A DNA stretch of 64,000 bases, from contig CAVWMF010000007.1 of NCBI GenBank assembly GCA_963756025.1, forward strand, positions 868,001 through 932,000, given 5' to 3'. Under the pieces are notes generated by a model. That model was not told the origin of the DNA. It did no database searches and was given only the letters and a program-made list of their open reading frames with translations. This stretch comes from Bog-473 sp963756025 (GTDB lineage Bacteria; Actinomycetota; Acidimicrobiia; Acidimicrobiales; RAAP-2). A program made the position numbers and the translations under genes. This document shows, piece by piece, positions 34,997 through 44,150 of the stretch. The stretch's first letter is position 1. Every line of letters begins with the position of its first letter.

Positions 34997-35848
34997 TCAC
35001 CTCCTTGTAGGCGAAACCAGAACGGTGGCATCGGCTTCTGCGACATCGAGGTCCTGATTCACCTGGCTATGCCCGTGGAAACTCACCTCACAGGTGATAC
35101 CCGCGTCATTCCATTCCAAGAGGTCATGCCCCATGAGCAGCCGGACCTGGTTGGGACCCCTCGATGCATCGGCGCATTGGTACAGCTTCGCGGCACTGCC
35201 GTGCACACTGATCGGTGCCGACACCTTCACCAGGGTGCAGTAGCGGGGCACAGGGGGAACATGCTTTCCGGATGCATCCCGCAGATAGACCTGAAGGTAT
35301 CGCCCGGCCATGAACACGAAGTGCCCGAGCGCTCCGCCGGTCACGGATGGCTCGGGAACAACGGAGCCGCCGTACTGCGCGAAGGTCACGCCGACGTAAC
35401 CGGGAGGGACCTCAAAGTTGGATTGACTGAGCAAAAAGACATCGCCCGTCACTTGTGTCGCCGCCGGCCCACACGCGGTCTCGCCCAGAGTCCCGAGGCA
35501 CGAAGCCTCCGCCGACGTCGGGGAAACGGGTATGGGGACCGGCAGAAGGCCGGGACACGGCACTCGCCTCTTGAGATGGTCGGCCCATTTCACGCAAGCG
35601 GCACGCTGACTGTTCGTGATCGGGACCAGGGGAACCCCGTCGATGACCTCCGCTCTGGGATGAACCGTGCGTGGGACCTTCGTCGCGCCGGCCGGCCCCA
35701 GGAACACCACCAGTCCGAGAACGCTGATGGTGAGAGTCAAGACGGCGCAGAAAAGGAAGACGGGACGAGCCAACCCGCCGTGTTTCGGAGGTACCTTCAC
35801 TTTTTCCGTAGGAGAAGTCTTGCAGCTGCTTTCGGAGCGGTCGGCCAT
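34997..35848 (-). CDS. Hypothetical membrane-anchored extracytoplasmic protein
   Basis: A protein of about 283 residues I do not recognise. A basic, Lys/Ser-rich N-terminus precedes one transmembrane helix (FLFCAVLTLTISVLGLVVFL, about residues 32-51). The rest is probably outside the membrane and holds about eight cysteines that could form disulfides. ATG 35848 (GTGAGG upstream) is preferred; GTG 35878 extends it by ten residues. Its codon use is visibly less GC-ended than that of the neighbours, which hints at different ancestry. It lies downstream of the repeat-protein gene on the same strand. Confidence 0.6.
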   Translation of the reverse strand: MADRSESSCKTSPTEKVKVPPKHGGLARPVFLFCAVLTLTISVLGLVVFLGPAGATKVPRTVHPRAEVIDGVPLVPITNSQRAACVKWADHLKRRVPCPGLLPVPIPVSPTSAEASCLGTLGETACGPAATQVTGDVFLLSQSNFEVPPGYVGVTFAQYGGSVVPEPSVTGGALGHFVFMAGRYLQVYLRDASGKHVPPVPRYCTLVKVSAPISVHGSAAKLYQCADASRGPNQVRLLMGHDLLEWNDAGITCEVSFHGHSQVNQDLDVAEADATVLVSPTRR

Positions 35849-35889
35849 GCCGGCCTCACCCGCGGCCTTGGCTGACACCCACCCGGGCG

Positions 35890-36820
35890 TCAGCCAGGAG
35901 GAGGAAGGGACCTGAAGGTGGCAATGCCGACGATCGGGGCGTTCAGGGGTTTCCCGCCCATCGACCCCTCGAAGGGCGCGCTCCCGAACGAAAAGACGCC
36001 GCCGTCCGCCGCAGCCAGCCAGTAGCCCTTGCCGTCGGGCGTGGCGGCGATCCCGACGACGGGAGCGTTCAGTCGTGTCCCACCCATGGAGCCTTCGAAC
36101 GGGGCGTCGCCGAACGAAAAGACGCCGCCGTCCGCCGCAGCCAGCCAGTAGCCCTTGCCGTCGGGCGTGGCGGCGATCCCGACGACGGGAGCGTTCAGTC
36201 GTGTCCCACCCATGGAGCCTTCGAACGGGGCGTCGCCGAACGAGAACACCCCGCCGTCCGCCGCAGCCAGCCAGTAGCCCTTGCCGTCGGGCGTGGCGGC
36301 AATCCCCACGACCGGTGCGTTGAGGGTCACCGTCGTGAGTCCGCCGACCGGGACCGCATCACCGCACCCCTCAACTCCCCCGTTCGAGCTCGTCACGAAG
36401 AAGCCGTTTCCGGTAGGCGACGAGGCCAGTCCGGTCCACATCCCCGTCGCGCCGTTCAAACTGGTGCAGCCGCTCTGGACGGCTTGTCCGGCCTGGCCGA
36501 AAGCTGCTGCCGCCCGGAACGTGTTGAGGAGCCAGTACCCGTTCCCGCTCGGCGTCGACGCGATCCCGACGCACCCGAGCACCGAGTCGCGGGTACTCGG
36601 TGCTTGAGGAGAGAAGTCGCACGCCCCCGGGGGAGTGGTGCCAGACCCATAGAACGGCGCACCGAACGAGAAGACGCCGCCATCGGCCCCGGCCAGCCAG
36701 TAGCCGGGCACCCGCGGCGCTGGGGCGGCGGTCGGCTCGCGGCCCGGTGCCGCCGAATGCCCCGACGCCGGAGACAGCCGTAACGGCCCAGACGGCCAGC
36801 AACCGGCGAACGTTCGTCAC
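35890..36820 (-). CDS. Secreted repeat protein with YWLAAADGGVFSFG units, frameshifted
   Basis: An exported surface-type protein. The N-terminus MTNVRRLLAVWAVTAVSGVGAFGG is a signal peptide (GTG 36820, overlapping the stop of the adenosyltransferase gene as GTGA). After a one-base frame jump near 36755 the mature part reads PAPRVPGYWLAGADGGVFSFG. It contains divergent units and then three near-identical 42-residue units (LNAPVVGIAATPDGKGYWLAAADGG..FEGSMGGT). The GYWL.AADGGVFSFG pattern suggests a beta-propeller-like or other beta-repeat fold. I recall many such proteins in Acidimicrobiia, without assigned function; adhesion or cell-wall binding is a guess. Confidence 0.75.
35958..36335. repeat. 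Three 126-bp tandem repeats inside the secreted repeat protein
   Basis: The unit is repeated with a 126-base period; for example gggagcgttcagtcgtg starts at 36061 and 36187. The two central units are virtually identical at DNA level, including synonymous positions. This implies recent duplication or gene conversion. The period equals 42 codons, so copy-number changes keep the frame. Confidence 0.9.
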
Positions 36821-37377
36821 GCTCCACCCTCCGACTCGTCCCGCGACAGCCGGTGCTCCGGACCTTCCTGCCAGCGCGCCATCGCCCAGAGCAAGTCGGA
36901 CAGACGATTCAGGTACGAGATGACAAAGGAGCCCTCGGTCGGAGCCCCCACAGCGAGACGCTCGGCCCGGCGGACGATGGTGCGGGCCAGGTCGAGGGCG
37001 GCCGCCACCCGGTTCTCGCCCGGGATCACGAAGTCGCTGGGCATGTCGAACCGCTGCAGCAGGTCGTCGATCTCGTGCTCCAAGAAGGCGACCATCTCCG
37101 CCGTCACGAGAGTCGAGCCGGCCACCAGCTTGCGGCGGTTGGCGGGAGCCGTCGCCACTTCGGCCATCAGGACGTAGAGGTCGCGGGCCAGGGCGGTGAG
37201 GCGCAGGTTGACCTCGGACCCGGCAACCGTTTCGGCCCGGGCCACGCCCAGTGCCGCCTGCGCTTCGTCGACGACCCCGTTGATCTCGATCGCCGCCGAG
37301 TCCTTGCGCACACGCCCGCCGAAGTAGAGCCCGGTCGTCCCGTCGTCGCCGGTCTTGGTGTAGATCTTCGGAGTCAC
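36817..37377 (-). CDS. Cob(I)yrinic acid a,c-diamide adenosyltransferase, PduO type
   Basis: ATP:cob(I)alamin adenosyltransferase of 186 residues, making adenosylcobalamin. KIYTKTGDDGTTGLYFGGRVRKDS is the ATP-binding N-terminal signature, GVVDEAQAALGVARA follows, and the C-terminal VRRAERLAV and SYLNRLSDLLWAMAR are the cobalamin/ATP site helices of the PduO/MMAB family. The start is GTG 37377. It is divergent from metH by 66 bases and 9 kb from the acyl-CoA mutase, its likely client. Its last codons overlap the secreted repeat gene. Confidence 0.95.
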   Translation of the reverse strand: MTPKIYTKTGDDGTTGLYFGGRVRKDSAAIEINGVVDEAQAALGVARAETVAGSEVNLRLTALARDLYVLMAEVATAPANRRKLVAGSTLVTAEMVAFLEHEIDDLLQRFDMPSDFVIPGENRVAAALDLARTIVRRAERLAVGAPTEGSFVISYLNRLSDLLWAMARWQEGPEHRLSRDESEGGA

Positions 37378-37443
37378 GCTGATCGGGATGTTATCGGGGC
37401 TGGTACAGGGCGCCCAGGCCTCCCCGGTATCCTGGTTGGCACC

Positions 37444-40400
37444 ATGTCACGCTCCCCGGAACTGCTTGGCCGCCTCGACCCGGCCGCATCCACCTATCTC
37501 CAGGCCCTCCGCGAGAGGGTGCTCATCTTCGACGGCGCGATGGGGACCAACCTGCAGATGCTGGGCTTGAGCGCCGAGGACTTCGGCGGGCCCGACCTCG
37601 AGGGCTGCAACGAGATCCTGATCAGCACCCGGCCCGACCTCATCGCCCAGGTGCACCGGTCCTTCTTCGAGGTCGGGTGCGACATCGTCGAGTCGGGCAC
37701 GTTCGGCTCCTCCTCGGTCGTGCTGGCCGAGTACGGGCTGGCCGACCGGGCCCGGGAGATCAGCCGGACCGGGGCCGAGATCGCCAAAGCCGTGGCAGCC
37801 GAGTTCGCCACCCCGGAACGCCCGCGCTGGGTGGCGGGCAGTATGGGCCCGGGCACCAAATTCCCCACGCTGGGCCAGATCCCCTACGCCGACCTGCGCA
37901 ACGCCTACGAGGAGCAGGCGCTGGGGCTGCTCGAGGGCGGCGTCGACTTCCTCTTGATCGAGACGGTTTTCGACCTCCTCTCGGCCAAGTCCGCTATCAA
38001 CGGCGCCCGGCGCGCCATGGTCGCCCTCGACCGGATCGTCCCCATTCAGGTCCAGGTCACCATTGAGCTCACCGGTCGCATGCTGCCCGGCACCGAGATC
38101 GCAGCGGCCCTGACCGTGCTGAGCGCCATGCAGGTCGACGTCGTCGGCCTCAACTGCGCCACGGGACCGGTCGAGATGAGCGAGGCCCTCCGGCATCTTT
38201 CTTCGGCCAGCCTCGTCCCCATCGCCTGCGTCCCCAACGCGGGACTCCCCTCGGTGGTCGACGGCCAGATGCACTACGACCTCACTCCCGAGCAACTGGC
38301 CGATCACCTCCATCGCTTCATCACCGAGTTCGGCGTCACGGCGGTCGGCGGTTGCTGTGGCACGACCCCGGCCCACCTGGCGGCGGTCGTCGAGCGCTGC
38401 GCCAACGCCACGCCGGCGGTGCGCCACCCGGTCGAGGAACCCTCGGCGGCCTCCATCTACACCTCGGTCCCCTTCCGGCAGGACACGTCGTTCCTCGTCG
38501 TCGGCGAGCGCACCAACGCCAACGGCTCCAAGCGCTTCCGGGAGGCCATGCTCGAAGCGGACTGGGACACGTGCGTGGCCATGGCCCGTGACCAGATCAA
38601 GGAAGGCGCGCACGTGATCGACGTCTGCGTCGACTACACCGGAGCCGACGGCGTGGCGGACATGACCGAGATCGCCAGCCGGTTCGCCACCCAGGCCAGC
38701 GTGCCGCTCATGGTCGACTCGACCGAGGGCCCCGTGGCGCGGGCCGCCCTCGAATGGATCGGTGGACGCCCCATCCTCAACTCGGTCAACCTCGAGGAAG
38801 GTGATGCACCCGGTACCCGGCTCGATACGTTCTTGCGCCTCGCCCGCGAGTTCGGCGCCGCTGTGGTCTGCACCTGCATCGACGAGGAGGGCCAGGCGCG
38901 CACGGCCGAATGGAAGCTGCGGGCGGCGCGCAACATCCGTGACATCGCCGTCGAGCGCTACGGCCTGGCTCCCGAGGACTTGCTCTTCGACCCCTTGGCT
39001 CTCCCGCTCTCCACCGGCATGGAGGAGAGCCGCAACGACGGGATCGAGACGATCGAGGGCATCCGGGCCATCAAGGCCGAACTGCCCGGCGTCTCCACCA
39101 TCCTCGGGCTCTCCAACGTCTCGTTCGGCCTGAACCCCGCCGCACGCCAGGTGCTCAACTCGGTGTTCCTCCACGAGTGCGTCGAGGCCGGCCTCGACTC
39201 GGCCATCGTCCACGCGTCCAAAATCCTCCCGCTGTCGCGCATCGAGGAGAGGGCCAAAGAGCTCAGCCTCGACCTGGTCTACAACCGGCGCACCGACTCC
39301 TACGACCCGCTGCAAGAACTGCTGGCCCTCTTCGACGGGGTCAAGGTCAACGCGGGGAGTGAGGATGCGCACCTCGACTGGCCCGTGGACCAACGCCTGT
39401 CACAACGCATCATCGACGGGAACCGCAACGGGCTCGACGACGACCTGGCCGAGGCCCTCGAGTCCGGACTGAGCGCGCTGGCCATCGTCAACGATGTCCT
39501 CCTCGAGGGCATGAAGGTCGTCGGGGAACGCTTCGCCTCCGGCGAGATGCAGCTTCCTTTCGTCTTGCAGTCGGCCGAGACGATGAAGGCGGCCGTGGCG
39601 TATCTCGAGCCGCACATGGAGAAATCCGATCAGGGCGGCAAGGGCACGGTGGTGTTGGCCACCGTCAAGGGCGATGTGCACGACATCGGGAAGAACCTGG
39701 TCGACATCATTCTGACCAACAACGGCTACGAGGTGATCAACCTCGGCATCAAGATCGGCATCAACGAGATGATCGTCGCCGCCCAGGAGCACAACGCCGA
39801 CGCCATCGGGATGAGCGGCTTGCTGGTGAAGTCCACCTTGATCATGCGCGAGAACCTGGTCGAGCTGAACCAGCGCGACCTGGCCGACTTCCCGATCCTC
39901 CTCGGTGGCGCCGCCCTCACCCGGACCTACGTCGAACGGGACCTGCGCGAGATCTATGACGGTCGCCTGTTCTACGGGCGCGACGCCTTCGAAGGGCTCC
40001 GCACAATGGACCGCTTGGTGGAGCTGAAGAAGTCAGGCGAAGAGGACGCGCTGTTCGGGCGCGAGATCTCCGCCAAGAATGTCCCGAAGCGCAGCCGGCT
40101 CGAGCCGCAGGAAACCACGCCGGTCGAGGGTCAACCGGCCCGTTCCGCGGTGGCCGCCGACAATCGCTTGTTCGTGCCGCCGTTCGTGGGCGCCCGGGTG
40201 GCCAAGGGCATCCCGCTCGACGACATCGCCGAATACCTCAACCTGACCGCACTCTTCCGCAACCAGTGGGGCTTCCGCCCGGAGAGCGGCGAGGACGACA
40301 ACGAGTTCAAGACCCGGGTGCGGGCCACCCTCCGGGATGAATTGGCCAAGGCCAAGGAAGGTGACCTCCTCGTCCCCCAGGTCGCCTACGGCCACTTCGC

Positions 40401-40953
40401 CGCCAACGCCGAGGGGAACGACCTCATCGTCTGGAAGGACGAGTCCCGCACCGCCGAGTGGATGCGCTTCACCTTCCCCCGGCAGCGCAAGGAGCCCTGG
40501 CTCTGTATCGCCGACTTCTTCCGCTCCACTGACTCGGGCGACGAGGACTTCGCCAGCTTCATGCTGTGCACCATCGGTCACCGGGCCTCCGAAGAGGCGG
40601 CGCGCCTCAAGGACGAGAACCGCTACACGGACTACCTGTTCCTCCACGGACTCGGTGTCGAGATGGCCGAGGCAACGGCGGAGTACTGGCATCACCGGGT
40701 GCGAGAAGAGCTCGGGTTCGCCGACGAGGACGGCCCCTCGCTGGTCGGCCTCTTCCGCCAGACGTACCGCGGCGGACGGTACTCGTGGGGCTACCCGGCC
40801 TGCCCCGACCTCACCGACAATGCCAAGGTGGTCGAGCTTCTCGGCGGCGACCGCATCGGCGTCACGGTGAGCGAGGGGTTCCAGATGGAGCCCGAACAGA
40901 CCACCGACGCCATCATCTGCCACCACCCCGAGGCCAAGTACTTCGTGGCGTGA
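37444..40953 (+). CDS. metH: Cobalamin-dependent methionine synthase
   Basis: Transfers the methyl group of 5-methyltetrahydrofolate to homocysteine via cobalamin. All four modules are present in 1169 residues. The homocysteine domain has IFDGAMGTNLQ and the zinc-ligand GGCCGTTP near 301. The pterin domain starts VVGERTNANGSKRF near 349. The cap/B12 domain has VKGDVHDIGKN near 740, whose His is the lower cobalt ligand. The C-terminal reactivation domain binds AdoMet with GYPACPDL. E. coli MetH is 1227 residues, so length is normal. The start is ATG 37444, though the frame stays open upstream across the opposite-strand gene. No cobalamin riboswitch fits in the 66-base gap. Confidence 0.97.
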   Translation: MSRSPELLGRLDPAASTYLQALRERVLIFDGAMGTNLQMLGLSAEDFGGPDLEGCNEILISTRPDLIAQVHRSFFEVGCDIVESGTFGSSSVVLAEYGLADRAREISRTGAEIAKAVAAEFATPERPRWVAGSMGPGTKFPTLGQIPYADLRNAYEEQALGLLEGGVDFLLIETVFDLLSAKSAINGARRAMVALDRIVPIQVQVTIELTGRMLPGTEIAAALTVLSAMQVDVVGLNCATGPVEMSEALRHLSSASLVPIACVPNAGLPSVVDGQMHYDLTPEQLADHLHRFITEFGVTAVGGCCGTTPAHLAAVVERCANATPAVRHPVEEPSAASIYTSVPFRQDTSFLVVGERTNANGSKRFREAMLEADWDTCVAMARDQIKEGAHVIDVCVDYTGADGVADMTEIASRFATQASVPLMVDSTEGPVARAALEWIGGRPILNSVNLEEGDAPGTRLDTFLRLAREFGAAVVCTCIDEEGQARTAEWKLRAARNIRDIAVERYGLAPEDLLFDPLALPLSTGMEESRNDGIETIEGIRAIKAELPGVSTILGLSNVSFGLNPAARQVLNSVFLHECVEAGLDSAIVHASKILPLSRIEERAKELSLDLVYNRRTDSYDPLQELLALFDGVKVNAGSEDAHLDWPVDQRLSQRIIDGNRNGLDDDLAEALESGLSALAIVNDVLLEGMKVVGERFASGEMQLPFVLQSAETMKAAVAYLEPHMEKSDQGGKGTVVLATVKGDVHDIGKNLVDIILTNNGYEVINLGIKIGINEMIVAAQEHNADAIGMSGLLVKSTLIMRENLVELNQRDLADFPILLGGAALTRTYVERDLREIYDGRLFYGRDAFEGLRTMDRLVELKKSGEEDALFGREISAKNVPKRSRLEPQETTPVEGQPARSAVAADNRLFVPPFVGARVAKGIPLDDIAEYLNLTALFRNQWGFRPESGEDDNEFKTRVRATLRDELAKAKEGDLLVPQVAYGHFAANAEGNDLIVWKDESRTAEWMRFTFPRQRKEPWLCIADFFRSTDSGDEDFASFMLCTIGHRASEEAARLKDENRYTDYLFLHGLGVEMAEATAEYWHHRVREELGFADEDGPSLVGLFRQTYRGGRYSWGYPACPDLTDNAKVVELLGGDRIGVTVSEGFQMEPEQTTDAIICHHPEAKYFVA

Positions 40954-40975
40954 CCCGGCTGGAGTTCGGTTCCGG

Positions 40976-40993
40976 GGCCGTGGCGATGCGGCC
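40976..40993. terminator. Small hairpin between convergent metH and lipB-lipA
   Basis: A 5-bp stem ggccg/cggcc with an 8-base loop, followed by tctct on the plus strand, lies between the two convergent stops. It is short and lacks a U-tract, so termination is only a possibility. Confidence 0.3.
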
Positions 40994-40996
40994 TCT

Positions 40997-42658
40997 CTAG
41001 GAAAGTCGAACCGGCTGCCTTTGTTCGGTCCCGTTCGTCGTCACGTGCGCCGCTGCCGCTGCATCACGGGCGTGGTAGCTCGACCGGGTGAGCGGCGACG
41101 CTTCCACGTGGGTCACCCCCAGCTCGGCCCCGATCTCTTTGAGGCGCTCGAACTCTTCGGGTGACCAGTACCGCGACACCGGGAGGTGTGCGGCGCTCGG
41201 GCGCAGGTACTGGCCGATCGTAATGATCGAGACGCCCACGGCTCGGAGATCGGCCATGGTGGCGACGACCTCATCCTCACGCTCACCGAGCCCGACCATC
41301 AGCCCCGACTTGGTCACCAATCCCGCCGCGCCGGCCCGGGCCAGGACCGCCAGGCTGCGGGCGTAGCCGGCCGACGGACGCACTGCCCGCTGCAACCGGG
41401 CCACCGTCTCGATGTTGTGGTTGAGGACATCCGGCCGCGCCGCGTAGATCGTCTCGAGCGATGCGGTGTCGCCCCGGCAATCCGAAATAAGCACCTCGAC
41501 GGTCGTGCCGGGTGCTCTCTCCCGTATGGCCCTGATGGTTTGGGCCATGGCCCCGGCTCCACCGTCTGCGAGGTCGTCCCGGGCCACGCAGGTCACGACG
41601 GCGTGTCCGAGTCCCATGCGCGCCACGGCCCTCCCCACCCGATCCGGCTCATCGGGAGAGAGGGCCAGGGGATGTCTGGTGTCGACCTGGCAGAACCCGC
41701 ACGCACGGGTGCAACGCTCACCGTTGATCATGAACGTCGCCGTCCCCTGCGACCAGCATTCGTAGATGTTGGGGCAACCCGCCTCTTCGCAGACCGTGGC
41801 CAATCCGAGGTCGTGCACCGTCTTGCCGAGCGAGAGGTACTCCTTGCCCATGCGCACCGGCACGCGTAGCCACTCCGGCTTGCGCTGCGAGATCTGCAAG
41901 CCGGCCTCGGGCGCCACCCCGGCCTGGCGTAGCCGGCGGAGGAGTGGCCGTTCGATCTCCACCGAGCTGGCGCCCGGAGATCCGGCGGCGCCGGTGACCA
42001 CATCTTGCCGGTCGACGACGCCCCGGCCGAACACTTCCGTGGCCCGGGCGATAAAGGCCTCGACCACGGTTTCCATGGGCACATCGATGCCTTCTGCGTG
42101 GAGCGAGGTCACCGCCCGGTCTGCGATGCCGCACGGGACGATGTGATCGAACATGGAGAGATCACACTCGACGTTGAGGGCCACGCCGTGCAGCGTGCGT
42201 CGCGAGCCCGCAGAGCCGCGCACGGTACGCACGCCAATGGCGGCGATCTTCCGCGGCGCCGGACCGTCAGCGTCGATCCACACGCCCGGGTACCGGTCCA
42301 CGCATGTCGCCCCCGGCAACCCGATGTCCGCCAGCGTGGAGATGACGACCTGCTCGAGCCGATGCACGTGCGCGGTCCCCGCGGACAGGGCGTCGGGGAC
42401 CGAGACAATCGGGTACGCCACCAGTTGTCCGGGCCCGTGGTACGTCACGTCCCCGCCCCGGTTGGTCTTCTCCAGGGTGGCCCCGACCAACGCGGGATCG
42501 GTCAGGACGTGGGAAGGATCCGCATGCGCACCGAGCGTGAAGACGTGTGGATGCTGCAATACCAGCAGGTAGTCGTTTCCGGATCCCCGGGCCAGCGCGT
42601 GCTGCAATGCGAAGGCCTCATGGTAGGGAACGGTTCCCAGGTTCCGGATGTGGAGCAC
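40997..42658 (-). CDS. lipB-lipA: Bifunctional octanoyltransferase-lipoyl synthase (LipB-LipA fusion)
   Basis: One 553-residue frame carries both lipoate enzymes. Residues 1-213 are LipB, which moves octanoate from ACP to lipoyl domains: RGGDVTYHGPGQLVAYP, Lys137 in RKIAAIG and the catalytic Cys176 in IVPCGI. Residues about 259-553 are LipA, a radical-SAM enzyme inserting two sulfurs: auxiliary-cluster cysteines 290, 295 and 301 (CEEAGCPNIYEC), the SAM cluster CTRACGFC (316, 320, 323) and the conserved RSSYHA near the end. The 45-residue linker keeps GC-rich third positions, so it looks coded. The start is GTG 42658, ten bases after the E2 stop. It belongs to the Lpd-E2 operon, whose E2 is a substrate. 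Confidence 0.85.
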   Translation of the reverse strand: MLHIRNLGTVPYHEAFALQHALARGSGNDYLLVLQHPHVFTLGAHADPSHVLTDPALVGATLEKTNRGGDVTYHGPGQLVAYPIVSVPDALSAGTAHVHRLEQVVISTLADIGLPGATCVDRYPGVWIDADGPAPRKIAAIGVRTVRGSAGSRRTLHGVALNVECDLSMFDHIVPCGIADRAVTSLHAEGIDVPMETVVEAFIARATEVFGRGVVDRQDVVTGAAGSPGASSVEIERPLLRRLRQAGVAPEAGLQISQRKPEWLRVPVRMGKEYLSLGKTVHDLGLATVCEEAGCPNIYECWSQGTATFMINGERCTRACGFCQVDTRHPLALSPDEPDRVGRAVARMGLGHAVVTCVARDDLADGGAGAMAQTIRAIRERAPGTTVEVLISDCRGDTASLETIYAARPDVLNHNIETVARLQRAVRPSAGYARSLAVLARAGAAGLVTKSGLMVGLGEREDEVVATMADLRAVGVSIITIGQYLRPSAAHLPVSRYWSPEEFERLKEIGAELGVTHVEASPLTRSSYHARDAAAAAHVTTNGTEQRQPVRLS

Positions 42659-42668
42659 GGCCTGCGGA

Positions 42669-44150
42669 CTAGAGCTCGTCGGACCACTTACGACCGACCA
42701 GCAGGTCGGACACGCGGGCCAAGAACGAGGAGACGTACGCACCGTCCACGGCCCGGTGGTCCCAACTCACGCCGAGAATTCCCGTCGAGTGAATGGCGAT
42801 GGACTCTGACCCGTCGTCATGCGTGACGACAACCGGACGGCGCGCGATGCCATCGGTGGCCAGAATCGCCACCTGGGGCTGATTGATGATCGGCACCGTG
42901 AAGTAGGTCCCGAAAGGACCGTCGTTGGTGATGGAGAACGTGCCGCCCGCGATGTCGTCTGCGTTCAGCTTGCGGTTCCGCGCCCGGTCAGCCAAGTCAC
43001 GGATGCGACGGGCGACCCCACGCAAGGTCACCTCCTCGGCCTGATGGATGACCGGCACGATCAGGCCCTGGTTCGCCAGGTCCACTGCAATACCCAGGTT
43101 GATCTGCGAATGCACGACGAGGGACTGGTCGACAACCGACGCATTCAACTGAGGAAAGTCGCGTAGAGCCTCCACGGTGGCCCGGGCGATGAACGGAAGG
43201 TAGGTGAGCGAGAAGCCCTCCTCTTCCTTGAAGCGCGCGCCCCATGCCTTGCGGACCCGCTCCACGTTTTCGAAATCGACTTCGTAGGCGATGAACGCAT
43301 GTGGCGACGTCGCCTTCGAACGCACCATGTGCTCTGCCGTCCGGCGCCGCATGTTCGAGAACGGAACGATCTGGTCCTCGTCGCGACGGAACGTCTCGGT
43401 CGGTGCGGATGACGGCTGTATCGCCGACGGCTGTATCGCCGCCGGCGCTGGTGCAGCCGGCGGTGCGGCCGGGGCCGCTGGAGCGACTGCAGGAGCCGGG
43501 GCCGCTGCGGCGGGTGCCGGGGCCGCCGGAGACGCGGAACGCCGGGCATCGACGACCTTCAACACGTCTTCCCGCGTGATCCGACCGCCGACGCCGGTAC
43601 CTGTCACTTCGGCGGCATTGATCGCGTTGTCCGCCAAGAGCTTGCGCACCACTGGAGAGAGGACCAACGGTTCCGCCGCGGCGCTGCTCGGAGCAGTGGG
43701 AGCAGCAGGAGCGGCGTCGGGCTTGGACGCCGGAGCGGGCGCAGCTTCGTCCACCGGTGCTACGGGAGCCGGTGCGGGGGCGGCTGGGGCCGGGGCCGGT
43801 GCTGCTGCGGGTGCCGCGGGGGGCTCAGGAGCCGCGGCAGCCGGAGCGGGCGCTGCCGGTGGCACAGCCGCCGGAGCGGCCGGGGCGGCATCGACGGGTG
43901 CAGCCCCCGCGGACGAATCGTCGCCGATGACGGCGAGTCGGACACCGACTTCGACCGTCTCGCCTTCGGGGACGAGGATCTCGGTCAGCACCCCGGCGGC
44001 CGGCGAAGGCACCTCGGAGTCAACTTTGTCGGTGGAGACCTCGAAGAGGGGTTCGTCCCGGGCAACCGTGTCCCCGATCGCCTTCATCCAGCGCGTGACG
44101 GTGCCCTCGGTCACTGTTTCGCCCAACTGCGGCATCGTGACATCAGCCAA
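42669..44150 (-). CDS. dlaT: Dihydrolipoamide acyltransferase (E2) of a 2-oxoacid dehydrogenase complex
   Basis: A 493-residue E2. One lipoyl domain is at the N-terminus (Lys42 in STDKVDSEV). A long Ala/Pro linker leads to the peripheral subunit-binding domain (PVVRKLLADNAINAAEV, about 165-200). A second Ala/Pro linker with a duplicated SAIQP leads to the catalytic domain with SWDHRAVDGA. It begins at TTG 44150, overlapping the Lpd stop by 8 bases, with GGGG nine bases upstream. In Actinobacteria one such E2 serves the pyruvate and sometimes the oxoglutarate complex. AceE and Lpd in this window support pyruvate. Confidence 0.92.
   Translation of the reverse strand: MADVTMPQLGETVTEGTVTRWMKAIGDTVARDEPLFEVSTDKVDSEVPSPAAGVLTEILVPEGETVEVGVRLAVIGDDSSAGAAPVDAAPAAPAAVPPAAPAPAAAAPEPPAAPAAAPAPAPAAPAPAPVAPVDEAAPAPASKPDAAPAAPTAPSSAAAEPLVLSPVVRKLLADNAINAAEVTGTGVGGRITREDVLKVVDARRSASPAAPAPAAAAPAPAVAPAAPAAPPAAPAPAAIQPSAIQPSSAPTETFRRDEDQIVPFSNMRRRTAEHMVRSKATSPHAFIAYEVDFENVERVRKAWGARFKEEEGFSLTYLPFIARATVEALRDFPQLNASVVDQSLVVHSQINLGIAVDLANQGLIVPVIHQAEEVTLRGVARRIRDLADRARNRKLNADDIAGGTFSITNDGPFGTYFTVPIINQPQVAILATDGIARRPVVVTHDDGSESIAIHSTGILGVSWDHRAVDGAYVSSFLARVSDLLVGRKWSDEL

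Noticed and set aside
35958..36335. Possible CRISPR array
   Set aside because: The 126-bp units are contiguous, in-frame protein repeats without unique spacers, and no cas genes are present.
36853..37443. Upstream in-frame extension of metH
   Set aside because: It is antisense to the well-supported adenosyltransferase gene, and the conserved MetH N-terminus begins at ATG 37444.
37378..37443. Cobalamin riboswitch upstream of metH
   Set aside because: The gap to the divergent gene is only 66 bases, too short for the fold, and no conserved box was seen.
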